Counted from the stretch's first letter, positions 48,030-57,591 are shown. The stretch: DNA of 58,503 nt from Eubacteriales bacterium (GCA_030539285.1 JAUNSH010000012.1:1-58503), one strand, 5' to 3'. A program made the numbers and translations. Notes: generated by a model from the letters alone, not told the origin.

Positions 48030-49343
48030 ATGGCAACCATCAAAGACACGGCGGCGACCAGTGCGCTGAATGAAGACAAGTACATCAATAAGCTGTACGG
48101 CAGCAGCGGCGACGCCCAAAAGAAGATGCTGGAAGAAAACTACGCTCTAAACACCGGGGAGCTGGACGAGGCGAAGAAGCAGGTACAGCAGCAGACCCAG
48201 ACCAATATCCAGAGGACGAACGCGGAATCCAAGCTCATGGCTCAGGGGTACGGCCAGCGGCCCATCAGCTACGGCGGCAGTCAACAGGCGGCACTTGCCC
48301 AGTGGAACCAGAGGCAGGCGGACAACAATGCCCTGATTGGCAAGCAGAACGATGCCGTCTATGAGATTGAGCGGCAGAGAACATTGCTGGGCCAGCAGTA
48401 CGCGGCGGAGATCAAGCGGGCACAGGCGGAAAACGACATGGAAAAGGCGCAGGCCCTGTACGATGCTGCCAAGGCAGAGGACGCTCAGCTGCTGGAACTG
48501 AAAAAGGAAGCGGCAACCATGATGGCGGGCAAGGGGGACAACTCCATCATGGAATCCCTGCAAAACGGGGAGCTGCCCCAGCGGGACACCACAACGGATA
48601 CATGGGACGGCATTCTAAAGAATGAGGATTCTATCAACGCAATCTATAACGCAAAGCAGGAGGCGGCAGCGCAGGAGGCTCAGAGCGCCTACATGGCGAA
48701 GCTTTCTGAGCTGATGGCCCAGCAGCGGCAGCAGGAGCAGAAGACAGATCAGAGCCTGACACAGGCCTATGTGGACGCACTGCAAAAGGGAAGGAACTAT
48801 CAGGAGGTGCAGGGGGCATACGGGCAGGGTTCCGGCACGGCGGCACAGGCGGCTTTGGCCCGGGACATGGAGCTGCAAAAGCGTCTGACCGAGCTGCGGG
48901 GCGTTCAGGCTGCCAGCGCGGCCCAGTCCGGCATTACCGGGGCAGGGTACGGCGCGGATATGCGTGCGGCTATCGCCAAGAGCCTTGAAAGCACCAACTC
49001 TGAACGAAACAAGGCTCTGATTGACGCGGCGGAGAAGGAAGAGCAGACCATGATCGACCTTCAGAAGTTTACCGGGGACGCTGCGGCAAAGAACAATGAC
49101 TACTCCATCCTTGGGAAACTCTATGGCCTGACGCAGGATCAGGTGGACAGGTTGCAGGGGACTGGAATCTATGCGCCGAAGCCCGGGAGCAAAGAACCGT
49201 GGTACAGCGAGAGCTGGTCGTGGTTTCTGCGGAATCAGAAGAACGACACCAACACAAGCAGTAGCAGTAAGTATTACGAAATTGACAAAACACCCGGAGG
49301 CGAGAGAAATCAAGTGGTTAAAACACCTTACGGAACCAAGTAA
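48030..49343 (+). CDS. Coiled-coil virion protein, probable internal/ejection protein
   Basis: 437 aa, AAGGAGGGAAACC before the ATG. Almost entirely helical and rich in Gln, Ala and Glu (EAKKQVQQQTQTNIQRTNAE; LMAQQRQQEQKTDQSLTQAY). The end has KLYGLTQDQVDRLQGTGIYA. It lies directly before the 1888-aa protein, the usual order for ejection proteins of short-tailed phages. No homologue named with certainty. Confidence 0.55.
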   Translation: MATIKDTAATSALNEDKYINKLYGSSGDAQKKMLEENYALNTGELDEAKKQVQQQTQTNIQRTNAESKLMAQGYGQRPISYGGSQQAALAQWNQRQADNNALIGKQNDAVYEIERQRTLLGQQYAAEIKRAQAENDMEKAQALYDAAKAEDAQLLELKKEAATMMAGKGDNSIMESLQNGELPQRDTTTDTWDGILKNEDSINAIYNAKQEAAAQEAQSAYMAKLSELMAQQRQQEQKTDQSLTQAYVDALQKGRNYQEVQGAYGQGSGTAAQAALARDMELQKRLTELRGVQAASAAQSGITGAGYGADMRAAIAKSLESTNSERNKALIDAAEKEEQTMIDLQKFTGDAAAKNNDYSILGKLYGLTQDQVDRLQGTGIYAPKPGSKEPWYSESWSWFLRNQKNDTNTSSSSKYYEIDKTPGGERNQVVKTPYGTK

Positions 49344-49355
49344 GGAGGGTTTCAG

Positions 49356-52300
49356 ATGGCAAAAACAACGAGCCAGATTCAGGCGGAGAAGAAAAAGCTT
49401 CGGGAATCGTTTGCCCCAACTGAAAAGAAGCTGAACGATACCCACGCTAAGCAAATGGCGAAAATCGGGTACACGCCGGAAAAGGAACAGGCGAATCTTG
49501 CCGCCGCACGGGAGGCGAATAAACGGCGTGAGCAGAACGTTTCCGCTCAGGCTGTGAAAAAGGCAAAGCAGGAAGCAAATAAGACCGCTGTTGACAAGAT
49601 GTGGGACAGGCACAACCAGCCCCGGCAGAGGACGGAGGAGGACGAGGCTTTAAGCGCCCTTTTGAAGGCAAGGCGGAACACGGAGCAGAAAAAGAAGGAG
49701 CTGGAGGACTACCAGAATACCGAATACGACTGGACGGATGCCGCCGCCCGGGAGCTTTACGAGAAGGGGCAGAAGCAGAAGGAAGCGGAGATTTCCAAGG
49801 TACAGGCGGAGCAGAATGCGGCAGTTGCGAACTTTGACCGGGCGCAGATGAACGCCATGTCGGAGGAAGACCGTGCTCTGATTGATGAATACATCCGCCG
49901 GGAGGACACCGCATCTGACCCGATCGACACCGGAACGGCGGCAATCGTGGAGCATTTTGTCAATCAGAACGCGGGCATTGACGAAAAGCGGCTGAAACAG
50001 CTGGTGGAGACCCGCCGCCGGGAACTGAACGCCCAGCGGATGCAGGAAACGCAGGAAAAGGCGCAGGAAGAAGTAAACGACGGGTGGATGTCTGCCACAT
50101 GGGCAAACCTGAAAACCGTCCCGGCGAATCTGGTTTCGGGCGCTATGGGAACCATGAGCTACATTCACGACCTTGCCAATCAGGACGAGCGGTACAGCGG
50201 CCTCGACCCGAACAGCATGGGCAATCAGCTGAATGTGTACTCCGGGGCTGTGCGGGGGCAGACCCAGCAGAACATTGTGGGAACCGAGGAGGAACGGGCG
50301 GAACAGATTGCAAGCCTTGTGGAAAGCGGTTACAGCAAGAGCGAAGCGGAGTTCATTGTGAACAAAGGGAGACAGGGCCTTGCTGCGCTGTATCAGGCGG
50401 GAATGTCCGCTGCGGATACCGGTGCGAGAGCAGCGGTCGGCGGTGCACTGGGCCTTGGGGCAGGATTCGGCGCGACGGTGGCTGGCCTGAACACCTTCAG
50501 CCAGACCATGTCCGACGCTTCCGCCCGTGGAGCCACGCCGGAACAGGCCCTTGCACTGGCAGTCACCACCGCGGGAATTGAAGCGGCGACGGAAAAGGTT
50601 CCGCTGGACAACCTGATCAAGGTATCCAAGGGCGGCGGGGCAAAGTCTCTTATCAAGAATATTCTGCGTCAGGCCGGTATCGAAGCGACCGAGGAAGAAT
50701 TGTCCCTGATTGGAACCACGCTGGCGGATGCCGCTATCATGCAGGAAAAGAGTGAGTACAACCTGAGCGTTGCGGCGTACATGGCAAGCGGCATGACCGA
50801 GGAACAGGCCAGGGAGCAGGCAAACTGGGATTTGATCGCGGAAGCAGGGGAAACGGCAATCGTATCCGGTATTGCTGGCGGCATTGGCGGCTTTGGCGCG
50901 TCGGCGGCGGCAGCGTTTAACCGGGAAGGGCTGGATACTACGCAGCAGGGCACACAACAGGCGCAGACGGCGCAGAATCAGCAGGACGTGAATGTGGATG
51001 GACAGGTTGAAAACGACGGCTTGACGGATGCCCAGAGGTTTGCGCGGGATGCGCAGAGGGCTGTAGAGGAGACCGGGGCACAGGAGGCGAAGAAGGTTCC
51101 GAAGGCGGAACCGGCAGCGAAAACGCCTGAGCAGATTGCCCTTGAAGACGGGATTCAGAAGACACTGAATCAGAACCGGGAAAAGGAAGCCGGAAAGCAG
51201 AGGGAGAAGGAAGTCTACGAATCCCTGAAAGCGGCACAGCGGGAGCAGAAGAATCTGCAAAAGGAAATTGACCGGGCGGAAGCAAAGCTGCGGGAGACGG
51301 GAAAGGGAAGTCCTGCCAGAATCGACCAGTTGAAACAGCAGTTGGAACAGCAGAATAACCTTGTGAAGCAGCTGGAAAGCCAGCAGATGTATTTTAACGG
51401 GGACTATGAGCGCAATGTTTCCGATGCTATCAGAAATCAGCAGAGCATTTTCGATTCCGCCAAGGAGCGGGCGGCACAGGCAATTTCTGATTATGAATCC
51501 GGGAAGATCACAGAAGCCCAGAAGAATGCCGAGGTTGATGCCTATAACCGGGCGGGAGCAGAGCTGAAACGGCTCAGCGGAATGACACAGGAGCAGTACC
51601 GGGCGGATTTGGCGGAAGCGGGGCTTGCTGCGGATATGCCTGTGCAAGAATCCAACGCCGTAAATGTGGAAACCAATGCGGAAGCGGATGTGAACGGCGC
51701 TCAGCCTGAGATAGTGACGCAGGAAAGACCCGCGGAGTACGACAGTGCGCAAACGGTGGACAATCCGAAAGCGTCCGCGCAGGGCGGACAGGGTGAAGCT
51801 GTTTCCGATAATGCGGTTCCGGCCCCTGGGAATGGGCGAGAAGTACAGAAAGCGGAACAAGGGCAGGAAATCCCAGAGGGGATGAAGGGAACCGGAGCGG
51901 CGGAGAAGAATTTCAGCGGGAAAGCGGCCTATCAGGATTCGCTTACCGACGAAAACACACAAAGGGACAGACCTGGAGACGTGCGGCCCGTGGAGGTTCC
52001 GAAAACGGATGCCAATGGTAGGAAAGTATCTGAGTTCGTAGGAAACGCATATGGCGCGGCGGTTACGCCTGACAGTATGGCGAACGAAATCGAAAGCCTT
52101 GTACAGGATGGAGCGCTTGGGTTTGACAGAAGGACAAACAAGCAGTCCCTTGAAAACGCTGCCGCCTATATTGAACAGAAAACGCCGGATGCCGTAAGAA
52201 GCGAGATCTCAAAAAACATTGGGGAAAGGAAAATTCAAGACGGCGATATTGAAAAGGCTGTGCTCCTGTATACCAGATACGCAAATCAAAAGGGCCAGTC

Positions 52301-55022
52301 TGCGCAAGACAGCGCCTCTGAGATCATGGTTGACCTTGCCACAATGGCGAATATTTCCGGACGGAATTTGCAATTATTCGGCCTGATGCGCAGAATGACC
52401 CCGGAAGGGCAGCTTATGACCGTGGAAAAAACTGTCCAGCGGAACATTGAGAACCTGCAAAAGGCCGGAAAGGTCAAGAAGGGCCACGTTTCTGACATTG
52501 ACGCGGAACTGAAACAAGACTATCTGGACGCCGCGAAAGAGGCAAAGAACGCAGACACGCCCCAAAAGCAGAAGGACGCGGCAAGGAAAGTGAAACAGGC
52601 AGAGGATGCAATTTATCTGTCTGAGGCGGCAAAAATGCCCACTACCTTCAAGGCGAAATGGGACGCATGGCGGTATATGGCCATGATGGGCAATGTCAAA
52701 ACCAATGTCAGAAACGTGGCGGGAAACGTCAGTTTTATGCCTTACAAGGCGGTCAAGGACAAGATGGGCGCACTGGCGGAAAAGCTGCTGGTTCCGAAAG
52801 AAAAGAGAACAAAGGCACTCATACAGGACAGTGAGCTGGTTGCCTGGGCAAAAGCAGACGCGAAAACAGAACAGGTGCGCGATGCTCTGAAATACTCCGC
52901 AAAGATTGGGGATGATGTGTCCGCCTCGAAGCTGGCAGAGAACCAGCAGATTTTCAAAAATAAGGCGCTTGAGGGATACCGCAAGCTGTCGGAGAAGCTT
53001 CCTGCGGCAGGGGATATGCTGTTTAAGAACGAATACTATTCAAAATCGCTGGCGGGATTCCTGAAAGCACGTGGTTACAGTGCCGCTGATGTGCAGAGCG
53101 GGAAGGTGAATGCCGAAATTCTGAATGAGGCCAGAGGATACGCCATTGACGAGGCAATGAAAGCAACCTTCAACGACTGCAACGCTTTTTCTGACTTTGT
53201 AGCAAACGACTTGAGGTACAAAGGAGACAACCCTTTCGGAAAAGCACTGAATCTTCTTGGGGAGGGTGTTCTGCCGTTCCGAAGAACGCCTGCCAACATC
53301 GTAGCACGGGCGACGGAGTATTCCCCGATTGGGGTTGCGAAAGGTGTATGGGACGCTGCCACAAAGGTCAGAAACGGAGAAATGACGGCGGCAACGGCTA
53401 TCGACCATATATCAGCCGGATTGACTGGAACGGCGGCTATGGCCCTTGGGTACGCGCTGGCAAGGGGAATCTGCGGCGTGAAACTAACGGGCAGTGATGT
53501 CAGCGAGGACGAAAAGCGACAGGGTCATCAGGAATACGCGCTGGAATTTTCCATCGGTGGGAAAGAGTACAGTTATAAAATCGACTGGGCGGCCCCGGCA
53601 AACCTCCCGCTGTTTGTCGGCGCGAATATCCAGAAAATGCTGGAAGACGGCGGAAGTGATGCGGACGTTTCCGCATTTACGGCATTTCTCCGGGGTATTG
53701 GCAACACATTTGAGCCGATCCTATCCCTGTCCTGCATGAGCAGTCTGAACGAACTGTTTGAAACCGGGAGATATGCAGAGAAAGGAGAAGCGCTATACTC
53801 CGTTATCGCCAGCGGCGCAACCAGCTATTTGACGCAGGGCATTCCGTCTATTCTGCGGCAGACAGACCAAGCGATGCAGAAGTACAAGCAGACCACATTT
53901 GCCAACAGCGCCGATCCAACTATCCGTGGTATGGAGAGAACCGCTGCAAATATTCCGTTTGCCGGGAACCTGTTCAAAACGGAAAAGGTAAACCAGTGGG
54001 GGCAGAAAGAGGAAAACGGAAATCTTCTAAATAGGGCGTTAAACGCCTATGTGAACCCCGGAACGATGAAAGAGATCGACAACAGCCCGCTGGAACAGGA
54101 AATCACCAGGCTGAACGGGGCACAGGAGAATAGCGTATCTCCTCGGGATGCCGGGAAGGTCATAAGCTACACGGACAAAAACGGGGTATACCACGAAAAT
54201 GTCAGACTGTCCGAGGATCAGTACCAGACCTTTGCAGCGGTACAAGGCCAGAACGCAAAGAGAATTGCGGACGGGCTTGTACAGAGCAGGGATTATAACG
54301 CGCTGACAGATAAACAAAAGGCTGCGGCACTTAACCTTGCCTATGATTATGCGGCTGACAAGGCCAGACGGGCGGCGTTGGACGGCTATCCGGATGCCAG
54401 CGGGTGGATGGCAGGAATTGACGGTAAGGAAGCTGTGGAGATTATCAAGAAGGTAAACGATGACACCCTGCAAAGCGCTATGAACGATCTGACTGCCGCA
54501 TGGGCGAACGGATGGGATGACAGCGGTAAGAAAAACGCTCTGAGTGAAAGCTACGACACGCTGAATAAGATGGGGAAATCGACGCGGGATTCCGTGATTG
54601 CTGGATCCAGCAGCACCGTGCAGAAGTACGCAGAGGCGCGGAATGCGGGAATATCAAACGGGAAGTATGCGGACTACCTGAAAGCAAGGGTAAAGGAGGA
54701 AAGAAAGAAGGGCGGAACCCTGAATCAGGGCGAGTCTATTAAATTGGTGTCCGGCGTGCGCAATATCTCTGACCAGCAGAGGGAAGTGCTTATGAAACAG
54801 GAAGTTTCCGACACGCAGGACGAAAACATTGATCAGGTGAAAGCTTTCGTCAGGGAATACGGTCTGCCGCAGAATTACATGAATTTGTACGCTGAATCCT
54901 ACGATGTTGTACAGAACTATACCAAAGGCACCGGGAAGAAAAACCGAACGGTCAATCACCTTATGGATATGTACGGGATTACGTGGACACAGGCAAAGGA
55001 ACTGTATGAAATCTTAAAATAA
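49356..55022 (+). CDS. 1888-aa virion protein, probable DNA-ejection (large polyvalent) protein
   Basis: AAGGAGGGTTTCAG precedes the ATG. Order: charged coiled-coil N-terminus (1-250; its first 35 residues match the lysogeny-region membrane protein at 31192-31656), a Gly/Ala-rich hydrophobic region (about 350-525, with AVGGALGLGAGFGATVAG and AIVSGIAGGIGGFGASAAAA), a long coiled coil (about 590-760), a Glu/Gln-rich linker, and a large helical region with TFKAKWDAWRYMAMMGNVKT. The size and make-up match the large internal proteins that form a DNA channel across the envelope; membership in a large-polyvalent-protein domain family is from memory. No lytic transglycosylase motif found. Confidence 0.7.
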   Translation: MAKTTSQIQAEKKKLRESFAPTEKKLNDTHAKQMAKIGYTPEKEQANLAAAREANKRREQNVSAQAVKKAKQEANKTAVDKMWDRHNQPRQRTEEDEALSALLKARRNTEQKKKELEDYQNTEYDWTDAAARELYEKGQKQKEAEISKVQAEQNAAVANFDRAQMNAMSEEDRALIDEYIRREDTASDPIDTGTAAIVEHFVNQNAGIDEKRLKQLVETRRRELNAQRMQETQEKAQEEVNDGWMSATWANLKTVPANLVSGAMGTMSYIHDLANQDERYSGLDPNSMGNQLNVYSGAVRGQTQQNIVGTEEERAEQIASLVESGYSKSEAEFIVNKGRQGLAALYQAGMSAADTGARAAVGGALGLGAGFGATVAGLNTFSQTMSDASARGATPEQALALAVTTAGIEAATEKVPLDNLIKVSKGGGAKSLIKNILRQAGIEATEEELSLIGTTLADAAIMQEKSEYNLSVAAYMASGMTEEQAREQANWDLIAEAGETAIVSGIAGGIGGFGASAAAAFNREGLDTTQQGTQQAQTAQNQQDVNVDGQVENDGLTDAQRFARDAQRAVEETGAQEAKKVPKAEPAAKTPEQIALEDGIQKTLNQNREKEAGKQREKEVYESLKAAQREQKNLQKEIDRAEAKLRETGKGSPARIDQLKQQLEQQNNLVKQLESQQMYFNGDYERNVSDAIRNQQSIFDSAKERAAQAISDYESGKITEAQKNAEVDAYNRAGAELKRLSGMTQEQYRADLAEAGLAADMPVQESNAVNVETNAEADVNGAQPEIVTQERPAEYDSAQTVDNPKASAQGGQGEAVSDNAVPAPGNGREVQKAEQGQEIPEGMKGTGAAEKNFSGKAAYQDSLTDENTQRDRPGDVRPVEVPKTDANGRKVSEFVGNAYGAAVTPDSMANEIESLVQDGALGFDRRTNKQSLENAAAYIEQKTPDAVRSEISKNIGERKIQDGDIEKAVLLYTRYANQKGQSAQDSASEIMVDLATMANISGRNLQLFGLMRRMTPEGQLMTVEKTVQRNIENLQKAGKVKKGHVSDIDAELKQDYLDAAKEAKNADTPQKQKDAARKVKQAEDAIYLSEAAKMPTTFKAKWDAWRYMAMMGNVKTNVRNVAGNVSFMPYKAVKDKMGALAEKLLVPKEKRTKALIQDSELVAWAKADAKTEQVRDALKYSAKIGDDVSASKLAENQQIFKNKALEGYRKLSEKLPAAGDMLFKNEYYSKSLAGFLKARGYSAADVQSGKVNAEILNEARGYAIDEAMKATFNDCNAFSDFVANDLRYKGDNPFGKALNLLGEGVLPFRRTPANIVARATEYSPIGVAKGVWDAATKVRNGEMTAATAIDHISAGLTGTAAMALGYALARGICGVKLTGSDVSEDEKRQGHQEYALEFSIGGKEYSYKIDWAAPANLPLFVGANIQKMLEDGGSDADVSAFTAFLRGIGNTFEPILSLSCMSSLNELFETGRYAEKGEALYSVIASGATSYLTQGIPSILRQTDQAMQKYKQTTFANSADPTIRGMERTAANIPFAGNLFKTEKVNQWGQKEENGNLLNRALNAYVNPGTMKEIDNSPLEQEITRLNGAQENSVSPRDAGKVISYTDKNGVYHENVRLSEDQYQTFAAVQGQNAKRIADGLVQSRDYNALTDKQKAAALNLAYDYAADKARRAALDGYPDASGWMAGIDGKEAVEIIKKVNDDTLQSAMNDLTAAWANGWDDSGKKNALSESYDTLNKMGKSTRDSVIAGSSSTVQKYAEARNAGISNGKYADYLKARVKEERKKGGTLNQGESIKLVSGVRNISDQQREVLMKQEVSDTQDENIDQVKAFVREYGLPQNYMNLYAESYDVVQNYTKGTGKKNRTVNHLMDMYGITWTQAKELYEILK

Positions 55023-55026
55023 GAAT

Positions 55027-55050
55027 AGCCGCCCACCCGGGCGGCTTTTT
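55027..55050 (+). terminator. Terminator after the 1888-aa gene
   Basis: Stem AGCCGCCC / GGGCGGCT, loop ACCC, then T5. An inverted copy lies at 55617-55636. Confidence 0.9.
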
Positions 55051-55532
55051 CAATAGTGTTTGTAATAGTCCAGAAAGCTTACACTTCTGGGGATATCATG
55101 TAGGGCAACCGCATAAAACTGGACGATATTGTTAAATTCTTCCTCACTTGAAGATTCATTCACTGCTCGTATGAATTTATCGAAAACAAAGTCAGTAACA
55201 AGTGATTGATGCGGAAATGTTTCGGCTGCATAGTATTTGATATCACTTTCAAAACCGCCATACGCAAATCCTAACGTAATAATCTGGAGGAATGAAAAGA
55301 CCGCAATTTCAGACAACGTAAAAAGTTCTCTGCACCAACCGAAATATGCTACAATCAGAAGAAGAATAAAGCCACCCGTATAGTTCCTAATAAAATACTT
55401 CAAATTGTTCTGTTTTCGCTTTTCTTTCATATGCTCTTTGAATTTATCACACAGCATAGTTTCGATTTCGCCGCGGTATTTTTCTAAAAAGTCAGTTTTT
55501 CCCTGTTCGTATCGATCTTTTGTTAATACCAT
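55050..55532 (-). CDS. Minus-strand two-span membrane protein (moron-like)
   Basis: 160 aa. Charged cytoplasmic N-terminus (about 1-50), two membrane spans (about 53-68 and 76-93: GGFILLLIVAYFGWC; IAVFSFLQIITLGFAYGGF) and a soluble C-terminal domain with FPHQSLVTDFVFDKFIRAVN. Own promoter with a palindromic operator, and inverted terminators on both sides. Its strand is opposite to the late genes. Probably an accessory gene expressed in the lysogen; function unknown. Confidence 0.75.
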   Translation of the reverse strand: MVLTKDRYEQGKTDFLEKYRGEIETMLCDKFKEHMKEKRKQNNLKYFIRNYTGGFILLLIVAYFGWCRELFTLSEIAVFSFLQIITLGFAYGGFESDIKYYAAETFPHQSLVTDFVFDKFIRAVNESSSEEEFNNIVQFYAVALHDIPRSVSFLDYYKHY

Positions 55533-55545
55533 ATCTGCACCCCTA

Positions 55546-55578
55546 CATCATCATAACATGATGATGTTCATATTGCAA
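55546..55578 (-). promoter_or_regulatory. Promoter and palindromic operator of the membrane moron
   Basis: Minus strand TTGCAA (55578-55573), 17 bases, TATGAT (55555-55550). The perfect palindrome CATCATCAT-AAC-ATGATGATG (55546-55566) covers the -10 and the start region, a clear repressor-site candidate. No neighbouring regulator is obvious. Confidence 0.7.
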
Positions 55579-55616
55579 TATTTGCCTTGACTTTATTTTA
55601 ACACGGATAAAAGAAA

Positions 55617-55636
55617 AGCCGCCCGGGTGGGCGGCT
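55617..55636 (-). terminator. Terminator of the minus-strand J-domain operon
   Basis: Stem AGCCGCCC / GGGCGGCT with loop GGGT; on the minus strand it is followed by TTTTCTTTT. Reverse complement of the hairpin at 55027-55046, including flanks (about 30 bases). Confidence 0.85.
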
Positions 55637-55639
55637 TTC

Positions 55640-55798
55640 TTATTTGCTTTCCTTGGCGTATGTGGAAGCTTCCAAGATGGCTTTTGCTTCCAGAATGTAC
55701 AATTCCGCTTCCGCGACATTAAGCCGGAGCAACGCCAGCTGTGCCAGCGAAAGAAGACGATTCGCGCGGGCTATTGGATTATTATTGTCTGGCGTCAT
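55640..55798 (-). CDS. 52-aa helical protein
   Basis: Starts MTPDNNNPIARANRLLSLAQ and continues as an Ala/Leu/Glu-rich helix (LALLRLNVAEAELYILEAKA). AAAAGGAG precedes its ATG, which overlaps the stop of the upstream gene as ATGA. Last gene of the minus-strand operon. No family recognised. Confidence 0.75.
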   Translation of the reverse strand: MTPDNNNPIARANRLLSLAQLALLRLNVAEAELYILEAKAILEASTYAKESK

Positions 55799-56250
55799 TT
55801 TTCCCAGCTCCTTTTCTCTATGTCCATTTCATTGCGGATTCCGGGGTATTGTTTCAACAGGGCATTATACCGATCAAATGCTTTCTTTCGCTCCTTACCG
55901 GGGTAAACCTCCCGGAGTTCCTGCACGTCGGTTTTGTCGGAATACTGGCGGGTTATGGTCACGATGTACTCAATATTTCCTTTCCAATACGGGTGACGCT
56001 CCAGCTTCAAGAGCCGGGTATAGGGCATGGTTTCCAACTCGCCATAGCGGGCGGCTAAGTCCTTGCGGTAGTCTCTCAGGGCTTGCAGGATGTCTTCCAG
56101 ATGGGCTATCTCCTCTGCGGTTCGTGTGTCCCGGTATGATATGTCCTTGGCTGACGCCAGCTTGGCGGGGTCTACAAGGTATACCCTGCAATCGATTTCG
56201 GCGGAATCGGAAGGGGAGCCGTAGCGGGTTAGATATTTATGGTAGCTCAT
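55795..56250 (-). CDS. Helical hypothetical phage protein
   Basis: 151 aa. Charged and helical throughout (AEEIAHLEDILQALRDYRKD; LREVYPGKERKKAFDRYNAL). Third gene of the operon that begins at 57025. No signal or motif. Possible coiled-coil partner of the J-domain protein next to it; that is a guess from position. Confidence 0.7.
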   Translation of the reverse strand: MSYHKYLTRYGSPSDSAEIDCRVYLVDPAKLASAKDISYRDTRTAEEIAHLEDILQALRDYRKDLAARYGELETMPYTRLLKLERHPYWKGNIEYIVTITRQYSDKTDVQELREVYPGKERKKAFDRYNALLKQYPGIRNEMDIEKRSWEK

Positions 56251-56298
56251 GTATTTTCCTTTCTTACGGTGGGCCGGTTGCCCGGCCCTGGTTGTTGC

Positions 56299-56778
56299 TT
56301 AAGCGGGGAGAGAATCCATACCAGCGGCGGCGAAGGTCTGGCTGCCGTACTTGGCGCGGATTTGCTGCATGGACTTCCGGCCACGGCTCCAATGTGCGCC
56401 GTCCTCTTGATGTCTCCAATACCACATCTTCTTGGAGGAAGACCAACGGCAACCGGCGGCTTTTAGTTCCTCCTTAACGGCGCGGGTGTCTCCACTGACC
56501 CAGAGCCAGCAGCCGCACAGCTCGACGGTGATACCGCGAAGCTTAATCAGCGCGTTAATGATATTGATAAACTCTTCCGGGGCCTCGGTGGTCTGGTGGG
56601 CTTCGTCAGCGGCGGCGTTGTGCTGACGCTTCAGAACCTCAAACAGATCGGAATACTCGGCGTTGATAGCCTTCATGGTCGCTTCGTCTCCGCCGTGGTC
56701 GGGGTGGTGGAGCTTGGACAGGCGGCGATATTCCTTTTTCAGTTCGTCCAGGGTGCGGCAGTTGGTGAAGTATTTCAT
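56299..56778 (-). CDS. J-domain protein
   Basis: 159 aa, ATG 56778 with GGAGGAACA; the open frame upstream to 56823 is not needed. The J domain has the HPD triad at H25-P26-D27 (YRRLSKLHHPDHGGDEATMK) and AINAEYSDLFEVLK. The C-terminal part (ELCGCWLWVSGDTRAVKEEL, then CRWSSSKKMWYWRHQ) is a small Trp-rich domain found with phage J domains. It probably recruits host DnaK for a phage step. Confidence 0.88.
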   Translation of the reverse strand: MKYFTNCRTLDELKKEYRRLSKLHHPDHGGDEATMKAINAEYSDLFEVLKRQHNAAADEAHQTTEAPEEFINIINALIKLRGITVELCGCWLWVSGDTRAVKEELKAAGCRWSSSKKMWYWRHQEDGAHWSRGRKSMQQIRAKYGSQTFAAAGMDSLPA

Positions 56779-56842
56779 ATTTGTTCCTCCTGTGTTTATT
56801 TTTCTTGGAAGGGGCTGATGCACTCAAACCCTGAGAAATGGT

Positions 56843-57025
56843 TTATAATCCCTCCCGCTTTTTTTCTTCCATGTATTCACTGTGCAACCTTTTGAGTTCT
56901 GCAAATTCTCCGTCGGTATATGCTGGGGAAAATACATTGTTACTACGTGACACTGCTGCATCCTCGATTTTGTCCATTTTGCCCGCAATCGCTCTCATTC
57001 GCGGCGTCATAAATACTCCATACAT
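56843..57025 (-). CDS. 60-aa protein, first in the minus-strand operon
   Basis: MYGVFMTPRMRAIAGKMDKI, then a Ser/Asn segment and a charged helix (ELKRLHSEYMEEKKREGL). GGAGGC 8 bases before the ATG at 57025. Family unknown. Divergent from the ribbon-helix-helix regulator and behind shared operators. Confidence 0.65.
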   Translation of the reverse strand: MYGVFMTPRMRAIAGKMDKIEDAAVSRSNNVFSPAYTDGEFAELKRLHSEYMEEKKREGL

Positions 57026-57069
57026 GCTTTTTGCCTCCGTTTGTTGTGTGGTTTGTTTGTGCCATCATA

Positions 57070-57173
57070 ATACCAGTTAACGTGTATTTTGTCTAGTGGC
57101 AATGTTGCACAAACGTTAACGGGTATTTTTGCTCATTTTGTACGTTGACTGGTATAATGGACGATGGTACAAT
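57070..57173. promoter_or_regulatory. Divergent promoters with three operators for the ribbon-helix-helix regulator
   Basis: Operator ACGTTAACTGGTAT occurs as its complement at 57070-57083 (exact) and on the plus strand at 57113-57126 (ACGTTAACGGGTAT) and 57142-57155 (ACGTTGACTGGTAT). Plus promoter: TTGACT (57145-57150), 17 bases, TACAAT (57168-57173), extended -10. Minus promoter: TAGACA, 17 bases, TATTAT, with the first operator in the spacer. The layout implies autoregulation and control of the minus operon. Confidence 0.75.
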
Positions 57174-57190
57174 ATAGCGGAGGTGATTAC

Positions 57191-57373
57191 ATGGCAACAT
57201 CAGAGGCAAGGATCAGGGCAAACGTAAAGTATAACAAGAGCAGGGACAATATTATGATAAGGCCCAGCAAGGATATAGGCCAGCAGATCAGGCAGGCCGC
57301 TGCTGACGCCGGTCAAAGCGTCCAGCAGTATATATTGCAGGCCGTAAGTGATCGGATGGGCAAGGGCAAATAA
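57191..57373 (+). CDS. Arc-type ribbon-helix-helix regulator
   Basis: 60 aa, ATG 57191 with GGAGGTGATT. The pattern NIMIRPSKDIGQQIRQAAAD then AGQSVQQYILQAV is the strand-helix-helix of Arc/CopG-like DNA-binding dimers. Most likely ligand is the operator triplet just upstream. A similar genetic position to Arc in P22 (next to late genes) is notable. Confidence 0.82.
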   Translation: MATSEARIRANVKYNKSRDNIMIRPSKDIGQQIRQAAADAGQSVQQYILQAVSDRMGKGK

Positions 57374-57375
57374 AT

Positions 57376-57412
57376 ACCCCGGCGGGTGCATTTCAGCGCC
57401 TGCCGGGGTTCT
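57376..57412 (+). terminator. Terminator after the ribbon-helix-helix gene
   Basis: ACCCCGGCGGG / CCTGCCGGGGT stem with one G-T pair, then TTCTTTCT. From here to the promoter at 57592 I see no gene. Confidence 0.8.
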
Positions 57413-57591
57413 TTCTGTCTTCGTTTTTCCTGCCATTTAATTGCATTATTGTTTTTATTCTTTGATCGTGCCAAGATTAGCCCCTGATGGATTCGGATTG
57501 GCTTCTTTGTCTGGTATTTGGCGGGTTTCCGGGGTAATTGCTGGGGATTCTCTGGTAGGTTGTTTTTAATGCGGAGATATTAAAAAAGTGG

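Noticed and set aside
46396-48036. 546-codon minus-strand frame over the virion genes
   Set aside because: Spans the ends of two well-placed plus-strand genes with good ribosome sites and has no recognisable content.
49650-51962. 770-codon minus-strand frame over the 1888-aa gene
   Set aside because: Arg/Leu/Pro-rich mirror product typical of a reverse frame of a Glu/Gln/Ala-rich coiled coil.
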